Part shown: positions 1 through 8,976 of the stretch, in pieces
Layout of the letters: each line of letters starts with the position of its first letter
Numbering within the stretch: position 1 is the stretch's first letter
NCBI RefSeq assembly: GCF_902499335.1
Contig: NZ_CABVQK010000008.1
Coordinates: 397,836 to 461,835 of the forward strand
Source of the DNA: Burkholderia lata
GTDB taxonomy: Bacteria > Pseudomonadota > Gammaproteobacteria > Burkholderiales > Burkholderiaceae
Reading direction: 5' to 3'
DNA: 64,000 bases
Translations under genes and position numbers: made by a program
The notes under the pieces: model-generated
What the model was told of the DNA's origin: nothing
Databases searched by the model: none
Seen by the model: the letters and a program-made list of their open reading frames with translations, nothing else

Positions 1-219
1 TTCCACGCGGATGCCGCGCAGCTGGCCGTGCCGTCGCTGCTGATCACGGCCGAACGCGGCGACGTGGTACGCGACGACGATGTCGTCGAGCTGCAGCGCG
101 CGACGCCGTCAATGCGGCACGTACGCGTGCCCGACGCCGGCCACATGATTCCGTGGGACAACGCACCGGGCTTCTACGCGGCGTTCGGCGACTTCCTCGG
201 CGCGCCGCTCGCGGCCTGA
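1..219 (+). CDS. nicD: N-formylmaleamate deformylase, C-terminal part (NicD-like alpha/beta hydrolase)
   Basis: The reading frame is open from the left edge, so only the last 72 residues are seen. It has the end of an alpha/beta-hydrolase fold: a strand ending in an acidic pair and then DAGHMIPWDN, which carries the histidine of the Ser-Asp-His triad. NicD hydrolyses N-formylmaleamate to maleamate and formate in the maleamate pathway of nicotinate breakdown. The call rests mainly on context: nicX, which makes its substrate, starts 47 bases downstream, and nicF, which uses its product, follows. The nucleophile Ser and the start lie outside the window, so another hydrolase cannot be strictly excluded. 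Confidence 0.75.
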   Translation, partial: FHADAAQLAVPSLLITAERGDVVRDDDVVELQRATPSMRHVRVPDAGHMIPWDNAPGFYAAFGDFLGAPLAA

Positions 220-266
220 TCGCGCGGCGCCCGCCTCTTTCCTTCACGCCTTTACCGGAGCCGACG

Positions 267-1307
267 ATGCCAGTCAGCGATACCCAACTGATCGACGCGT
301 GGAAGCAGGTGCTCACGCTGTCACGCCTCGAACCGGGCCAGACCGTCACGATCCTGACGAGTGCGGCCACCCACCCGCAGACGCTGTCGTGCGCGCTGAT
401 CGCGACGCAAACGATGGGCGCGATCGTCAACCGGCTCGACCTGCCGCCGGTGAACGGCGACAAGGCGTTCAGCCGCGACCCGCTCGCGTATCTCGGCACG
501 ACGCCGCTGACCGGCAACAAGGCCGCGATCGCCGCGCTGCGCGAGAGCGACCTCGTGCTCGACCTGATGACGCTGCTGTTCTCGCCCGAGCAGCACGAGA
601 TCCTGAGGTCCGGCACGAAGATCCTGCTCGCGGTCGAGCCGCCCGAAGTACTTGTGCGGATGGTGCCGACGCTGGCCGACCGCACGCGCGTGCTCGCCGC
701 GGCGAAGCACATTGCCGCCGCCCGCGAGATGCGCGTGACGTCGGCGGCCGGCACCGCGCTCGTGTGCCCGCTGGGCGAGTTCCCGCCGACGGCCGAATAC
801 GGCTTCGTCGACACGCCCGGTCGCTGGGACCACTGGCCGAGCGGCTTCGCACTGACCTACCCGAACGACCGTACCGCGCGCGGCACGATCGTGATCGATC
901 GCGGCGACATCCTGTTGCCGCAGAAGCACTACGTGAGCGAGCCGATCGTGCTGACCGTCGAAGGCGGCTACGCGACGCGCATCGAAGGCGGCATCGATGC
1001 CGACCTGCTGCGCGACTACATGGAAACCTTCGCCGACCCCGAAGGCTATGCGATCTCGCATATCGGCTGGGGGCTGCAGCCGCGCGCACGCTGGTCGACG
1101 CTCGGGCTGTACGACCGCGAGGCGACGATCGGGATGGACGCGCGCGCGTTCGAGGGCAATTTCCTGTTCTCGCTCGGCCCGAACAACGAAGGCGGCGGCA
1201 ACCGCACGACCACCTGCCACATCGACATCCCGCTGCGCCGCTGCACGGTCGAACTCGACGGCACAACCGTCGTGCGCGACGGCCGCGTGACCGACCAACC
1301 CGCCTGA
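267..1307 (+). CDS. nicX: 2,5-dihydroxypyridine 5,6-dioxygenase (NicX)
   Basis: This predicted cytoplasmic 346-residue protein belongs to the NicX family, Fe(II) ring-cleavage dioxygenases related to aminopeptidase T. They convert 2,5-dihydroxypyridine and O2 to N-formylmaleamate. The three metal ligands known from the family can be seen at the expected places: His265 in SHIGWG, and His318 and Asp320 in TCHIDIP. The length also matches the Pseudomonas enzyme (about 350). The frame is open further upstream, but ATG 267 is chosen because CCGGAG lies 6 bases before it and translation begins MPVSDTQL, a normal start for the family. It lies between nicD and nicF with short gaps, so one transcript is likely. 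Confidence 0.93.
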   Translation: MPVSDTQLIDAWKQVLTLSRLEPGQTVTILTSAATHPQTLSCALIATQTMGAIVNRLDLPPVNGDKAFSRDPLAYLGTTPLTGNKAAIAALRESDLVLDLMTLLFSPEQHEILRSGTKILLAVEPPEVLVRMVPTLADRTRVLAAAKHIAAAREMRVTSAAGTALVCPLGEFPPTAEYGFVDTPGRWDHWPSGFALTYPNDRTARGTIVIDRGDILLPQKHYVSEPIVLTVEGGYATRIEGGIDADLLRDYMETFADPEGYAISHIGWGLQPRARWSTLGLYDREATIGMDARAFEGNFLFSLGPNNEGGGNRTTTCHIDIPLRRCTVELDGTTVVRDGRVTDQPA

Positions 1308-1326
1308 CCGACGAGCCCCCAACACC

Positions 1327-1980
1327 ATGAACGATCTCTCCCGCCACGCCGAAGCGAACGTCTATCGCCAGCAGGGTTTCGGCACGCCACTGCCGCCGCA
1401 CGGCAACATCGGCCTCTTGATCGTCGACTTCGTGGTCGGCTTCGCCGATCCCGCGACGTTCGGCGGCGGCAACATCGCACCGGCGATCGCGCGCACGACG
1501 CGTGCGCTCGCGCTCGCGCGCGAACGCGGCTGGCCCGTTGCGCACAGCCGCATCGTGTACGCGGAAGACGGCAGCGACGACAACGTGTTCTCGCTGAAGG
1601 TGCCCGGCATGGCTACGCTGACCGAGCACCATCCGAACAGCGCGATCGTGCCGGAGCTCACGCCCGCACCCGGCGAGCTCGTCGTGCGCAAGACCGTGCC
1701 GTCTGCATTCTTCGGCACGCAGCTGGCACCGTGGCTCGCGCAACGCGCGGTGCAGACGCTGCTCGTCGCGGGCGCCGTGACGAGCGGCTGCGTGCGCGCG
1801 AGCGTGGTCGACGCGATGTCGCACGGGTTCCGCCCGCTCGTGCTCGCCGACTGTGTCGGCGATCGCGCGATCGCGCCGCACGACGCGAACCTGTTCGACA
1901 TGCAGCAGAAATACGCGGCCGTGATGCCGCTCGACGATGCGATCGCGGCGATCGATGCGGTGCAGGCGCGCACGCGCTGA
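1327..1980 (+). CDS. nicF: Maleamate amidohydrolase (NicF, isochorismatase-like)
   Basis: A 217-residue cysteine hydrolase of the isochorismatase/nicotinamidase superfamily. The catalytic triad is visible: Asp34 in LLIVDF, Lys122 in VVRKT and Cys155 in VTSGCVRAS, with the cis-peptide region just before the cysteine. NicF hydrolyses maleamate to maleate and ammonia, the last nitrogen-releasing step of aerobic nicotinate catabolism. It starts 19 bases after nicX stops, which supports co-transcription. Family members act on several small amides, so the specific substrate rests on the nicD-nicX neighbours. The next gene begins 219 bases later and may have its own promoter. Confidence 0.92.
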   Translation: MNDLSRHAEANVYRQQGFGTPLPPHGNIGLLIVDFVVGFADPATFGGGNIAPAIARTTRALALARERGWPVAHSRIVYAEDGSDDNVFSLKVPGMATLTEHHPNSAIVPELTPAPGELVVRKTVPSAFFGTQLAPWLAQRAVQTLLVAGAVTSGCVRASVVDAMSHGFRPLVLADCVGDRAIAPHDANLFDMQQKYAAVMPLDDAIAAIDAVQARTR

Positions 1981-2199
1981 ATCGTCGCGGCGGGCCGGCG
2001 GCTTCACTGGCCGGCGCCCGCCCGCGCGATTGACGCTGCGCTTTTGGCGGCCTAGATTGGCGTCGCGTGCGCTCGCGACGGCCACCGCCGTTGCGCCCGA
2101 CGCACCCCGCGAACAGGACGCACGGGCCGCCGGCCGCCTCGCCCCGCGCAAGCCGCAGCCGGCCGCGCGCCGCCCCTCCCTCGACAGGACCCTTCATCC

Positions 2200-4485
2200 G
2201 TGAACCGCTCCGAACTGCTCGCGCGCAACGGCTGCCTGACCGTGATCCGGCCGCCCGCGCCACCCGTCAAGCCGGCGCCCGGCCAGCCGGGCAGCCTGTC
2301 GTCCTACGTGCCGGCGCTGCCGGAAGTGTTCGTCGCGATTCTCGACGACGGCCGCATCCTCGCGTTCAACGGCCACGTCGATCTCGGCACCGGCATCCGC
2401 ACGTCGCTCGCGCAGATCGTCGCCGAGGAACTCGATGTGCCGGTCGCGCGCGTGACGATGGTGCTCGGCGACACGGCCGCGACACCGAACCAGGGCCCGA
2501 CCATCGCGAGCGCGACGATCCAGATTTCCGCGACGCCGCTGCGCTGCGCGGCCGCGCAGGCACGCCAGGCGCTGCTGGCGCTTGCCGCCGAACGGTTCGA
2601 TGTCGACGCGGCGCAACTGCACATCGACGATGCGACTATCTCGGCGAACGGGCAAACTGCCACGTTCGCCACGCTTGTCGCCGCGCACCGGATCGCGCTG
2701 ACACTGGACCTGAACACCCGCACGAAAGATCCCGCCCTATACCGGATCGTCGGCAGGTCGTCGCCGCGCGTCGACCTGCCCGCGAAGGCAACCGGCCAGC
2801 TCACGTTCGTGCACGACATGCGCGTGCCGGGCATGCTGCACGGCCGTGTCGTGCGGCCGCCGTATGCAGGGCACGACAGCGGCGCATTCGTCGGCACCTC
2901 GCTCGTCGACGTCGACCGCGCGTCGGTGGCCGACGTGCCGGGGCTCGTGGCCGTCGTCGCGATCGGCGATTTCGTCGGCGTGGTGGCCGAGCGCGAGGAA
3001 CACGCGATCCGTGCGGCGCGCCAGCTGCGCGTGACGTGGCGCCCGCTCCCCGCGCTGCCGCCGCTCGACGCACCGGCTGCCGCGATCGCCGCCGCGCCGG
3101 CCAAACGCCGCGTGCTGCTCGACGAAGGCGATGTCGACGCGGCGCGTGCGCAGCCCGACACGATCACACTGTCGCGCACCTACGCGTGGCCGTTCCAGAT
3201 GCACGGCTCGATCGGCCCGTCATGCGCGCTCGCCGACTATCGCGAGCCCGGCGACGGCCGGATCACCGTGTGGTCCGGCACGCAGAATCCCGTATCGCTG
3301 CGCTACGACCTCGCGACGCTCGTCGCACGCGACGAAGCCGATTTCGACGTGGTGCGGATGGAAGCGGCCGGCTGCTACGGCCGCAACGGCGCGGACGACG
3401 TGTGCGGCGACGCGCTACTGCTGTCGCGCGCGGTCGGCCGCCCGGTGCGCGTGCAGCTCTCGCGCGCGGACGAACATCTGTGGGAACCGAAAGGCGCGGG
3501 CCAGTCGATGCAGGTGACCGGCACCGTCACGCACGACGGCCGCCTGCTCGGCTACGACTTCACGACGCGCTACCCGTCGAACGACGCGCCGCTGCTCGCG
3601 GCGCTGCTGACCGGCACGATCGCGCCCGAGCCGCGCGTGTTCGAGATGGGCGACCGCACCGCCGTGTCGCCGTACGCGAGCCCGCATCGCCGCTTCGTCT
3701 GCGAGGATCTCGCACCGCTCGTGCGCGCGTCGTGGCTGCGCGGCGTGTCGGCGTTGCCGAACTCGTTCGCGCACGATGCGTTCGTCGACGAATGCGCGGC
3801 GCTGACCGGCGTCGACCCGCTCGCGTTCCGGCTGTGCCATCTGCAGGACACCCGCGCAACCGAACTGCTGCAGGCCGTGGCCGACCGCGCGGGCTGGACG
3901 CCGCGCGTGCGGCGCACGCCGCATGAACCCTCTGCATCGCGGCTCGCGCACGGCCGAGGGATCGCCTACGCGCGCTACGTGCACAGCCGCTTCCCCGGCT
4001 TCGGCGCCGCATGGTCGGCATGGATCGTCGACCTGTGCGTCGATCGCGTGTCGGGCGAGATCCGCATCGAACGCGTGACGGTCGGCCAGGACACGGGCAC
4101 GATGATCAACCCCGATGGCGTGCGCCACCAGATCCACGGCAACGTGATCCAGGTATTGAGCCGTACGCTGAAGGAGCGCGTGCGCTTCGCCGACGGCAAG
4201 GTCGCGTCGCGCGAATGGGCGAGCTATCCGATTCTCACCTTCGCGGAAGTGCCGGACGTCGATGTCGTGCTGATGCCGAGGCAGGGCGAGCCGCCGCTCG
4301 GCGCGGGAGAATCGGCGTCGGTGCCGGGCCCTGCCGCCGTCGCGAACGCGTTGTTCGATGCGACCGGTGTGCGGTTCTACGCGCCGCCGTTTACGCCGGA
4401 GACGGTCCGGGCCGCGTTACGCGACGCAGGCCGGCTGATGACGGCCGACGCGGCTGGTGCGCAGGTCGCAACCGGCACGGCTTAG
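2200..4485 (+). CDS. nicB: Molybdopterin hydroxylase large subunit, nicotinate dehydrogenase NicB-like
   Basis: A 761-residue member of the xanthine-dehydrogenase/aldehyde-oxidase large-subunit family. The molybdopterin-binding segments are present (GHVDLGTGIRTSLAQIVAEE near residue 65 and GPTIASATIQ near 105), and a GAGES motif places the catalytic base at about Glu704. Beside nicX/nicF the likely role is hydroxylation of nicotinate to 6-hydroxynicotinate. Two oddities: Pseudomonas NicB is about 1,190 residues and carries C-terminal cytochrome c domains, and no CxxCH is present here; and the small 2Fe-2S subunit (NicA) is not in the window. The start is GTG 2200, with a weak AGGA 11 bases upstream. 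Another N-heterocycle hydroxylase is possible. Confidence 0.8.
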   Translation: MNRSELLARNGCLTVIRPPAPPVKPAPGQPGSLSSYVPALPEVFVAILDDGRILAFNGHVDLGTGIRTSLAQIVAEELDVPVARVTMVLGDTAATPNQGPTIASATIQISATPLRCAAAQARQALLALAAERFDVDAAQLHIDDATISANGQTATFATLVAAHRIALTLDLNTRTKDPALYRIVGRSSPRVDLPAKATGQLTFVHDMRVPGMLHGRVVRPPYAGHDSGAFVGTSLVDVDRASVADVPGLVAVVAIGDFVGVVAEREEHAIRAARQLRVTWRPLPALPPLDAPAAAIAAAPAKRRVLLDEGDVDAARAQPDTITLSRTYAWPFQMHGSIGPSCALADYREPGDGRITVWSGTQNPVSLRYDLATLVARDEADFDVVRMEAAGCYGRNGADDVCGDALLLSRAVGRPVRVQLSRADEHLWEPKGAGQSMQVTGTVTHDGRLLGYDFTTRYPSNDAPLLAALLTGTIAPEPRVFEMGDRTAVSPYASPHRRFVCEDLAPLVRASWLRGVSALPNSFAHDAFVDECAALTGVDPLAFRLCHLQDTRATELLQAVADRAGWTPRVRRTPHEPSASRLAHGRGIAYARYVHSRFPGFGAAWSAWIVDLCVDRVSGEIRIERVTVGQDTGTMINPDGVRHQIHGNVIQVLSRTLKERVRFADGKVASREWASYPILTFAEVPDVDVVLMPRQGEPPLGAGESASVPGPAAVANALFDATGVRFYAPPFTPETVRAALRDAGRLMTADAAGAQVATGTA

Positions 4486-4559
4486 GCACCGCGCGCTGCG
4501 TCGCAGGATCGAATCGGCCGACCGGACGGGCACGACTACGACCCCGCGAGCGACGCACA

Positions 4560-5006
4560 TCAAGCGTCGCCGTCTTCTTCCATCATCTTGCGCAGCAGGA
4601 ACTGCAGCGCGACCCGCTCGCCCGGATTGAGCGCGCCATACGTACGCTCCGTCACCTGCCGTGCGAACGGCACCGTGCGGTCGATCAGCGCGACGCCGGT
4701 CGCGGTGGCGCGCACGATCAGCTTGCGGCCGTCGTTCGGATCGGGCAGCACCTCGATCAGCGCGCGCGCCTTCAGGCGATCGACCACGCCGCGGATCGTC
4801 GCCTGGTCGATCGCGGTCGCCTTGACGATGTCATTCAGCGAGCACCCCTGGCGCTCCTTGACCGCACACAGCGTGACGAACTGCGCGGCCGTGAGATCCG
4901 AATCGGGGATCGCTTCCTGGAAGATCGACACGTGCCGCTGATACGCGCGGCGCAGCAGGTGCCCGACCTGGTCGTGAAAGTCGTAGGAATCCTTCGAAGA
5001 CGCCAT
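4560..5006 (-). CDS. nicR: MarR-family regulator (NicR-like)
   Basis: A 148-residue MarR-type winged-helix protein. The DNA-binding region spans about residues 35-100, with the recognition part around DIVKATAIDQATIRGVVDRL and a basic wing ending DPNDGRK. Helices at both ends form the usual dimer interface. In nic clusters the MarR protein NicR represses catabolic and transport genes and is released by 6-hydroxynicotinate. Its position between nicB and the divergent nicT fits this. A GTGTACACT site lies about 40 bases before its own start and a nearly identical GTGTACGCT lies before nicT, so autoregulation and shared control are likely but inferred. Confidence 0.8.
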   Translation of the reverse strand: MASSKDSYDFHDQVGHLLRRAYQRHVSIFQEAIPDSDLTAAQFVTLCAVKERQGCSLNDIVKATAIDQATIRGVVDRLKARALIEVLPDPNDGRKLIVRATATGVALIDRTVPFARQVTERTYGALNPGERVALQFLLRKMMEEDGDA

Positions 5007-5046
5007 GAAAGTAAAGGCCCGTGCCGCATGTAAGTGAAAGACAAGC

Positions 5047-5055
5047 AGTGTACAC
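5047..5055 (-). promoter_or_regulatory. Candidate NicR operator upstream of nicR
   Basis: Read toward nicR this is GTGTACACT, containing the perfect palindrome GTGTAC/AC. A near copy, GTGTACGCT, lies before nicT in the matching orientation. The pairing of two almost identical 9-mers at both ends of a divergent regulator/transporter region suggests a MarR-type operator; binding is inferred. Confidence 0.4.
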
Positions 5056-5431
5056 CCTCAATTTGGCACAACCTGCAGCCGGGTCGCCGCTTCATTGCGG
5101 TGCATCAGGATTCGCGGCACCGGGAGTGCGGCGCGCCTGACGATCGGCCGACAGCTGCGCACTGCCGGCCGAGCACGTCGCCGCGACGGCAGGCCATGCA
5201 CGTTCGAAGCTGCTGCCGCGCACGTGCTTGCGCGCATCGGCAGACTTTCGTGCACACACTTCACTTTTAAGCGCATACGCACGAATTTTGTGCATGATTC
5301 CGCACCTCTCAATCCTCTTTCAAATCGCGCTCATTTCTGTCAAAAACCTCATCAAACACGCGGTTTTTCTCACGCAAACGCTTGCCTTATCGTGGCCGGA
5401 ATCGTGCCTGTGCGATTCGGTATTTTCTAGT

Positions 5432-5440
5432 GTGTACGCT
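5432..5440 (+). promoter_or_regulatory. Candidate NicR operator upstream of nicT
   Basis: GTGTACGCT, one base different from the GTGTACACT copy before nicR. It sits 100 bases before the nicT start, inside an AT-rich tract where the nicT promoter is expected. Confidence 0.4.
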
Positions 5441-5540
5441 ATTTAATTGCCGTGATATACAGACTCCAGTGCGCAGCGGAACGTCCGCTCGCGTCGATCG
5501 GCCACCCATTCATCCGACACATTCGAACAGGGGCAATCCC

Positions 5541-6848
5541 ATGTCTACCGCACACCCGAGCGCCGCCGTTTCCCCCGACGACGCGCTGCACGGCAATCTG
5601 TATCGCAAGGTCACGCTGCGCCTGATCACCCTCTTCTGCCTGTGCTACTTCGCGGCCTATCTCGACCGCATCAACATCGGGCTCGCGAAACTCCAGATGC
5701 TCGACGCGCTGAAGTTCAGCGATACCGTGTACGGGCTCGGCGCCGGCCTGTTCTTCGCCGGCTACATCCTGTTCGAAGTCCCGAGCAACCTGGTGCTGCA
5801 ACGCGTCGGCGCGAAGCTGTGGATCGCGCGGATCATGATCACGTGGGGCCTGCTGTCGGGTGCGACGATGTTCGTGCACACGCCGATGCAGTTCTACACC
5901 GTGCGCTTCCTGCTCGGCGCGGCCGAGGCCGGCTTCCTGCCCGGCGTGCTGCTGTACCTGACGCAGTGGTATCCCGATGCGCGCCGCGCGCGGATCGTCG
6001 CGCTGTTCATGGTCGGACTGCCGTTGTCGAGCATGATCGGCAGCCCGATCTCCGGGTGGATCATGCGCGCGTTCGACGGCGCGCACGGGCTCGGCGGCTG
6101 GCAGTGGCTGTTCCTGCTCGAAGCGCTGCCGTCGGTGCTGCTCGGCTTCGCGGTGCTGCGCTGGCTGCCCAACAACATCGAGTCCGCGCAGTGGCTGAAC
6201 GCCGACGAGAAGCACGCGCTGCGTACGAACCTCGATGCCGATCCGTCCGGCAACAAGAGTCATGCGCTCGGCAAGGCGTTCTCCGATCCGAAGGTATGGG
6301 CGCTCGGCCTGATCGACCTGTGCGTGCTGCTCGGCCTCTATGCGGTGAGCTTCTGGCTGCCGACGATCCTGCGCGACACCGGCGTGAAGGATGCGTATCA
6401 CATCGGCTGGCTGATGGTGATCCCGAATGCCGCGGCCGTGCTCGCCACGCTGTACTGCGGCGCAAGCTCCGACCGCGCGCGCGAACGCCGCTGGCATATC
6501 GTCGTGCCGTTCATGGTGTCGGCCGTTGCGCTGGCGATCGCGGCATCGTCGTCGCACGGCACGTTCGGGACGGTGCTGCTGTTCTCGCTGATCAACGCGG
6601 GCGCGGCCGCCGCGATGCCGGTCGTCTGGGCGTTGCCTTCGACGTTCCTGAAGGGCTCGGCCGCCGCCGGCGGGATCGCGTTCGCGTGCTCGATCGCCAA
6701 CCTCGGCGGGTTCGGCAGCACCTACTTCATCGGCTGGCTGCGCGACACGTTCCATTCGCAAAGCGCGGGACTGTACGGTTTCGCCGCGTGCATGGTGATT
6801 GGCTGCGCCCTCGCGCTCGCGTATCCGGCCCGGCTCGTGAACCGCTGA
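5541..6848 (+). CDS. nicT: MFS transporter, NicT-like (anion:cation symporter family)
   Basis: A 435-residue inner-membrane carrier with twelve predicted helices. It has the MFS signature of the ACS family after helix 1 (YLDRINIGLAK) and the RFLLGAAEAGFLPGV motif of helix 4-5 typical of phthalate/4-hydroxyphenylacetate/nicotinate permeases. In nic clusters NicT is proposed to import nicotinate or 6-hydroxynicotinate by proton symport. The frame is open upstream, but ATG 5541 is preceded by AGGGG at eight bases and gives the usual short hydrophilic N-terminus. It is followed by a good intrinsic terminator, so it is the last gene of its unit. The substrate is inferred from the neighbours. Confidence 0.82.
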   Translation: MSTAHPSAAVSPDDALHGNLYRKVTLRLITLFCLCYFAAYLDRINIGLAKLQMLDALKFSDTVYGLGAGLFFAGYILFEVPSNLVLQRVGAKLWIARIMITWGLLSGATMFVHTPMQFYTVRFLLGAAEAGFLPGVLLYLTQWYPDARRARIVALFMVGLPLSSMIGSPISGWIMRAFDGAHGLGGWQWLFLLEALPSVLLGFAVLRWLPNNIESAQWLNADEKHALRTNLDADPSGNKSHALGKAFSDPKVWALGLIDLCVLLGLYAVSFWLPTILRDTGVKDAYHIGWLMVIPNAAAVLATLYCGASSDRARERRWHIVVPFMVSAVALAIAASSSHGTFGTVLLFSLINAGAAAAMPVVWALPSTFLKGSAAAGGIAFACSIANLGGFGSTYFIGWLRDTFHSQSAGLYGFAACMVIGCALALAYPARLVNR

Positions 6849-6857
6849 CGCAGCGCA

Positions 6858-6882
6858 ACGGCCGCGCAACGCGGTCGTTTTT
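6858..6882 (+). terminator. Rho-independent terminator after nicT
   Basis: Nine-base-pair stem (ACGGCCGCG / CGCGGTCGT with one G-T wobble), a three-base CAA loop, and a run of five T. It starts ten bases after the nicT stop codon. Confidence 0.8.
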
Positions 6883-7421
6883 ACAACCGCGCCGAGCGCG
6901 CGGCCCACTCCACGTTCCCCGCTTCGCCCCGCGCACGCTGCCCCGCCGGCGCGTGCGCACTTCCCGCCGCCGCTTCCCCACGCCCTTCCCGCCGCCCTTC
7001 GCCGCGCAGGCACATCGCTTGCGTCATCCACACGCCCGCCGATCCGGCGGACAGCATCCTTCCCTCAATCGGCGCTGCGCACCGCGCGATCCCTCGCGCG
7101 ACGATCCCGCATCGCAATCAGGATGCCGGCGAAGACGGCTCGCGATACATGACGAAGTGAATATCGCCGCATGACGCCTCCGCTGATGTCGACGTGGATG
7201 GAGCCCGCTGGAGAGCAATTCCCGTGCCGAACCGGCCGTCGGCGGCCCCTGGATTCCATTCATTTTTCAAATGACGCCTAACCGAATATTTAATTTCCCA
7301 TGACCGTGCCGGCCTTCCATACTCGCGAACAAATCCGAGACATAACGTCCACGGCGGCCGGGCCGGCGCAGCGTTCCCACGCTGCCGGTTTTGCGCCCCG
7401 CACATGGAAGGAGACAACGGC
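6883..7421. other. Intergenic region upstream of the NCS1 permease
   Basis: About 540 bases without a supportable gene. The left part is very GC-rich and featureless. From about 7257 to 7302 the sequence turns AT-rich (ATTCATTTTTCAAATG, then GAATATTTAATTT), which is the most likely promoter zone for the rightward permease gene; no unambiguous -35/-10 pair was found. Confidence 0.4.
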
Positions 7422-8954
7422 GTGCAACTGGAAGCCACCCACCGCCCGGGCATCGTGCTCGGCGCGGACGACGCATCGTATCGAACCGATTCGGCCGCGC
7501 GCGACCCGGCGCTGAGCCCGCGGCTGCACAACTCCGACCTCGCGCCCACCAAGGCCGAGGGCCGGACGTGGGGCCGCTACAGCATCTTTGCGCTGTGGAC
7601 CAACGACGTGCACAACATCGCGAACTACTCGTTCGCGATCGGGCTGTTCGCGCTCGGCCTGTCGGGCTGGCAGATGCTCGCGTCGCTCGCGATCGGCGCG
7701 GTGCTCGTGTACTGCTTCATGAACCTGACCGGCTACATGGGCCAGAAGACCGGCGTGCCGTTCCCGGTGATCAGCCGGATGAGCTTCGGCATCTACGGCG
7801 CGCTGCTGCCCGCGATGATCCGCGCGGTGATCGCGATCGCATGGTTCGGTATCCAGACCTATCTCGCGTCGGTCGTGCTGCGCGTGCTGCTCACCGCGAT
7901 CTGGCCGGGCCTCGCCGCATTCGACCAGAATGCGATCTTCGGGCTATCGTCGCTCGGCTGGGTCACGTTCGTCGCGATCTGGCTCGTGCAGATCGGCATC
8001 CTCACGTACGGGATGGAAATGGTCCGCAAGTACGAGGGGCTGGCCGGCCCGGTCATCCTCGTCACGACGCTGTCGCTCGCCGCATGGATGTATAGCCGCA
8101 CCGGCGGCCATCTCGCGATGTCGATCGGCAAGCCGCTGACCGGCTTCAAGATGTGGACGGAGATCTTCGCGGGCGGCTCGCTGTGGCTCGCGATCTACGG
8201 CACGCTGGTGCTCAACTTCTGCGATTTCGCGCGCTCGTCGCCGAGCGCGAAGACGGTGCGCGTGGGCAACTTCTGGGGCCTGCCGGTCAACATCCTCGTG
8301 TTCGCGACGATCAGCTTCGTGCTTGCCGGCGCGCAGTTCAAGCTGAACGGCCACATCATCCACAGCCCGACGGAAATCATCGCGACGGTGCCGAACAAGC
8401 TGTTCCTCGTGCTGGGCTGCCTCGCGTTCCTGATCGTGACGGTCGCCGTGAACATCATGGCGAACTTCGTCGCGCCGGCCTTCGTGCTGACGAGCCTCGC
8501 GCCGCATCGCCTGTCGTTCCGCCGCGCGGGCCTGATCAGCGCGACGGTCGCCGTGCTGATCCTGCCGTGGAACCTGTACAACAGCCCGATCGTGATCGTC
8601 TACTTCCTGTCCGGCCTCGGCGCGCTGCTCGGCCCGCTGTACGGGATCATCACGGTCGACTACTGGCTCGTGCGCAAGCAGCGCGTGAACGTGCCCGACC
8701 TCTATACCGAAGCGCCCACCGGCACCTATTTCTACACGCGCGGCGTGAACCGCAAGGCGCTCGCGGCGCTCGTGCCGTCCGCGCTGATCTCGATCACGCT
8801 CGCCGTCGTGCCGGCCTTCAGCGCGATGACGCCGTTCTCGTGGCTGCTCGGCGCGGCCATCGCGGGCAGCGTGTACTGGCTGCTGGCCGATCGCAAACGG
8901 CACTACGAGGAGCGCTCGGGCGAACCCATCGCGGTCGCCTGCGCCCAACACTGA
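7422..8954 (+). CDS. NCS1-family cytosine/purine/hydantoin-type permease
   Basis: A 510-residue inner-membrane symporter of the nucleobase-cation-symport-1 family, about twelve helices, with the N-terminal WTNDVHNIANYSFAIG motif that marks allantoin, hydantoin and uracil permeases. GTG 7422 is chosen over ATG 7404 because AAGGAG at 7408-7413 sits eight bases before the GTG and would overlap translation from the ATG. The next gene encodes a hydantoin/Asp-Glu racemase homologue 22 bases on, so a cyclic ureide (hydantoin or allantoin-like) is the likely substrate. The exact solute is inferred, and uracil or cytosine remain possible. Confidence 0.85.
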   Translation: MQLEATHRPGIVLGADDASYRTDSAARDPALSPRLHNSDLAPTKAEGRTWGRYSIFALWTNDVHNIANYSFAIGLFALGLSGWQMLASLAIGAVLVYCFMNLTGYMGQKTGVPFPVISRMSFGIYGALLPAMIRAVIAIAWFGIQTYLASVVLRVLLTAIWPGLAAFDQNAIFGLSSLGWVTFVAIWLVQIGILTYGMEMVRKYEGLAGPVILVTTLSLAAWMYSRTGGHLAMSIGKPLTGFKMWTEIFAGGSLWLAIYGTLVLNFCDFARSSPSAKTVRVGNFWGLPVNILVFATISFVLAGAQFKLNGHIIHSPTEIIATVPNKLFLVLGCLAFLIVTVAVNIMANFVAPAFVLTSLAPHRLSFRRAGLISATVAVLILPWNLYNSPIVIVYFLSGLGALLGPLYGIITVDYWLVRKQRVNVPDLYTEAPTGTYFYTRGVNRKALAALVPSALISITLAVVPAFSAMTPFSWLLGAAIAGSVYWLLADRKRHYEERSGEPIAVACAQH

Positions 8955-8976
8955 AACACACGCATACGGAGTCGCA

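Larger units (their letters stand above)
5007..5540. other. Divergent nicR/nicT intergenic control region
   Basis: A 534-base non-coding stretch, clearly richer in A/T than its neighbours between about 5250 and 5460. It holds the two GTGTACRCT copies, and a loose inverted repeat GCAC-N7-GTGC at 5279-5293. No convincing open frame, RNA gene or strong -10/-35 pair was found. It most likely carries the promoters of nicR (leftward) and nicT (rightward). Confidence 0.55.

Noticed and set aside
1985..2025. GC-rich hairpin after nicF as a terminator
   Set aside because: The self-complementary GCCGGC stretches are common in this composition and no T run follows; not enough to call.
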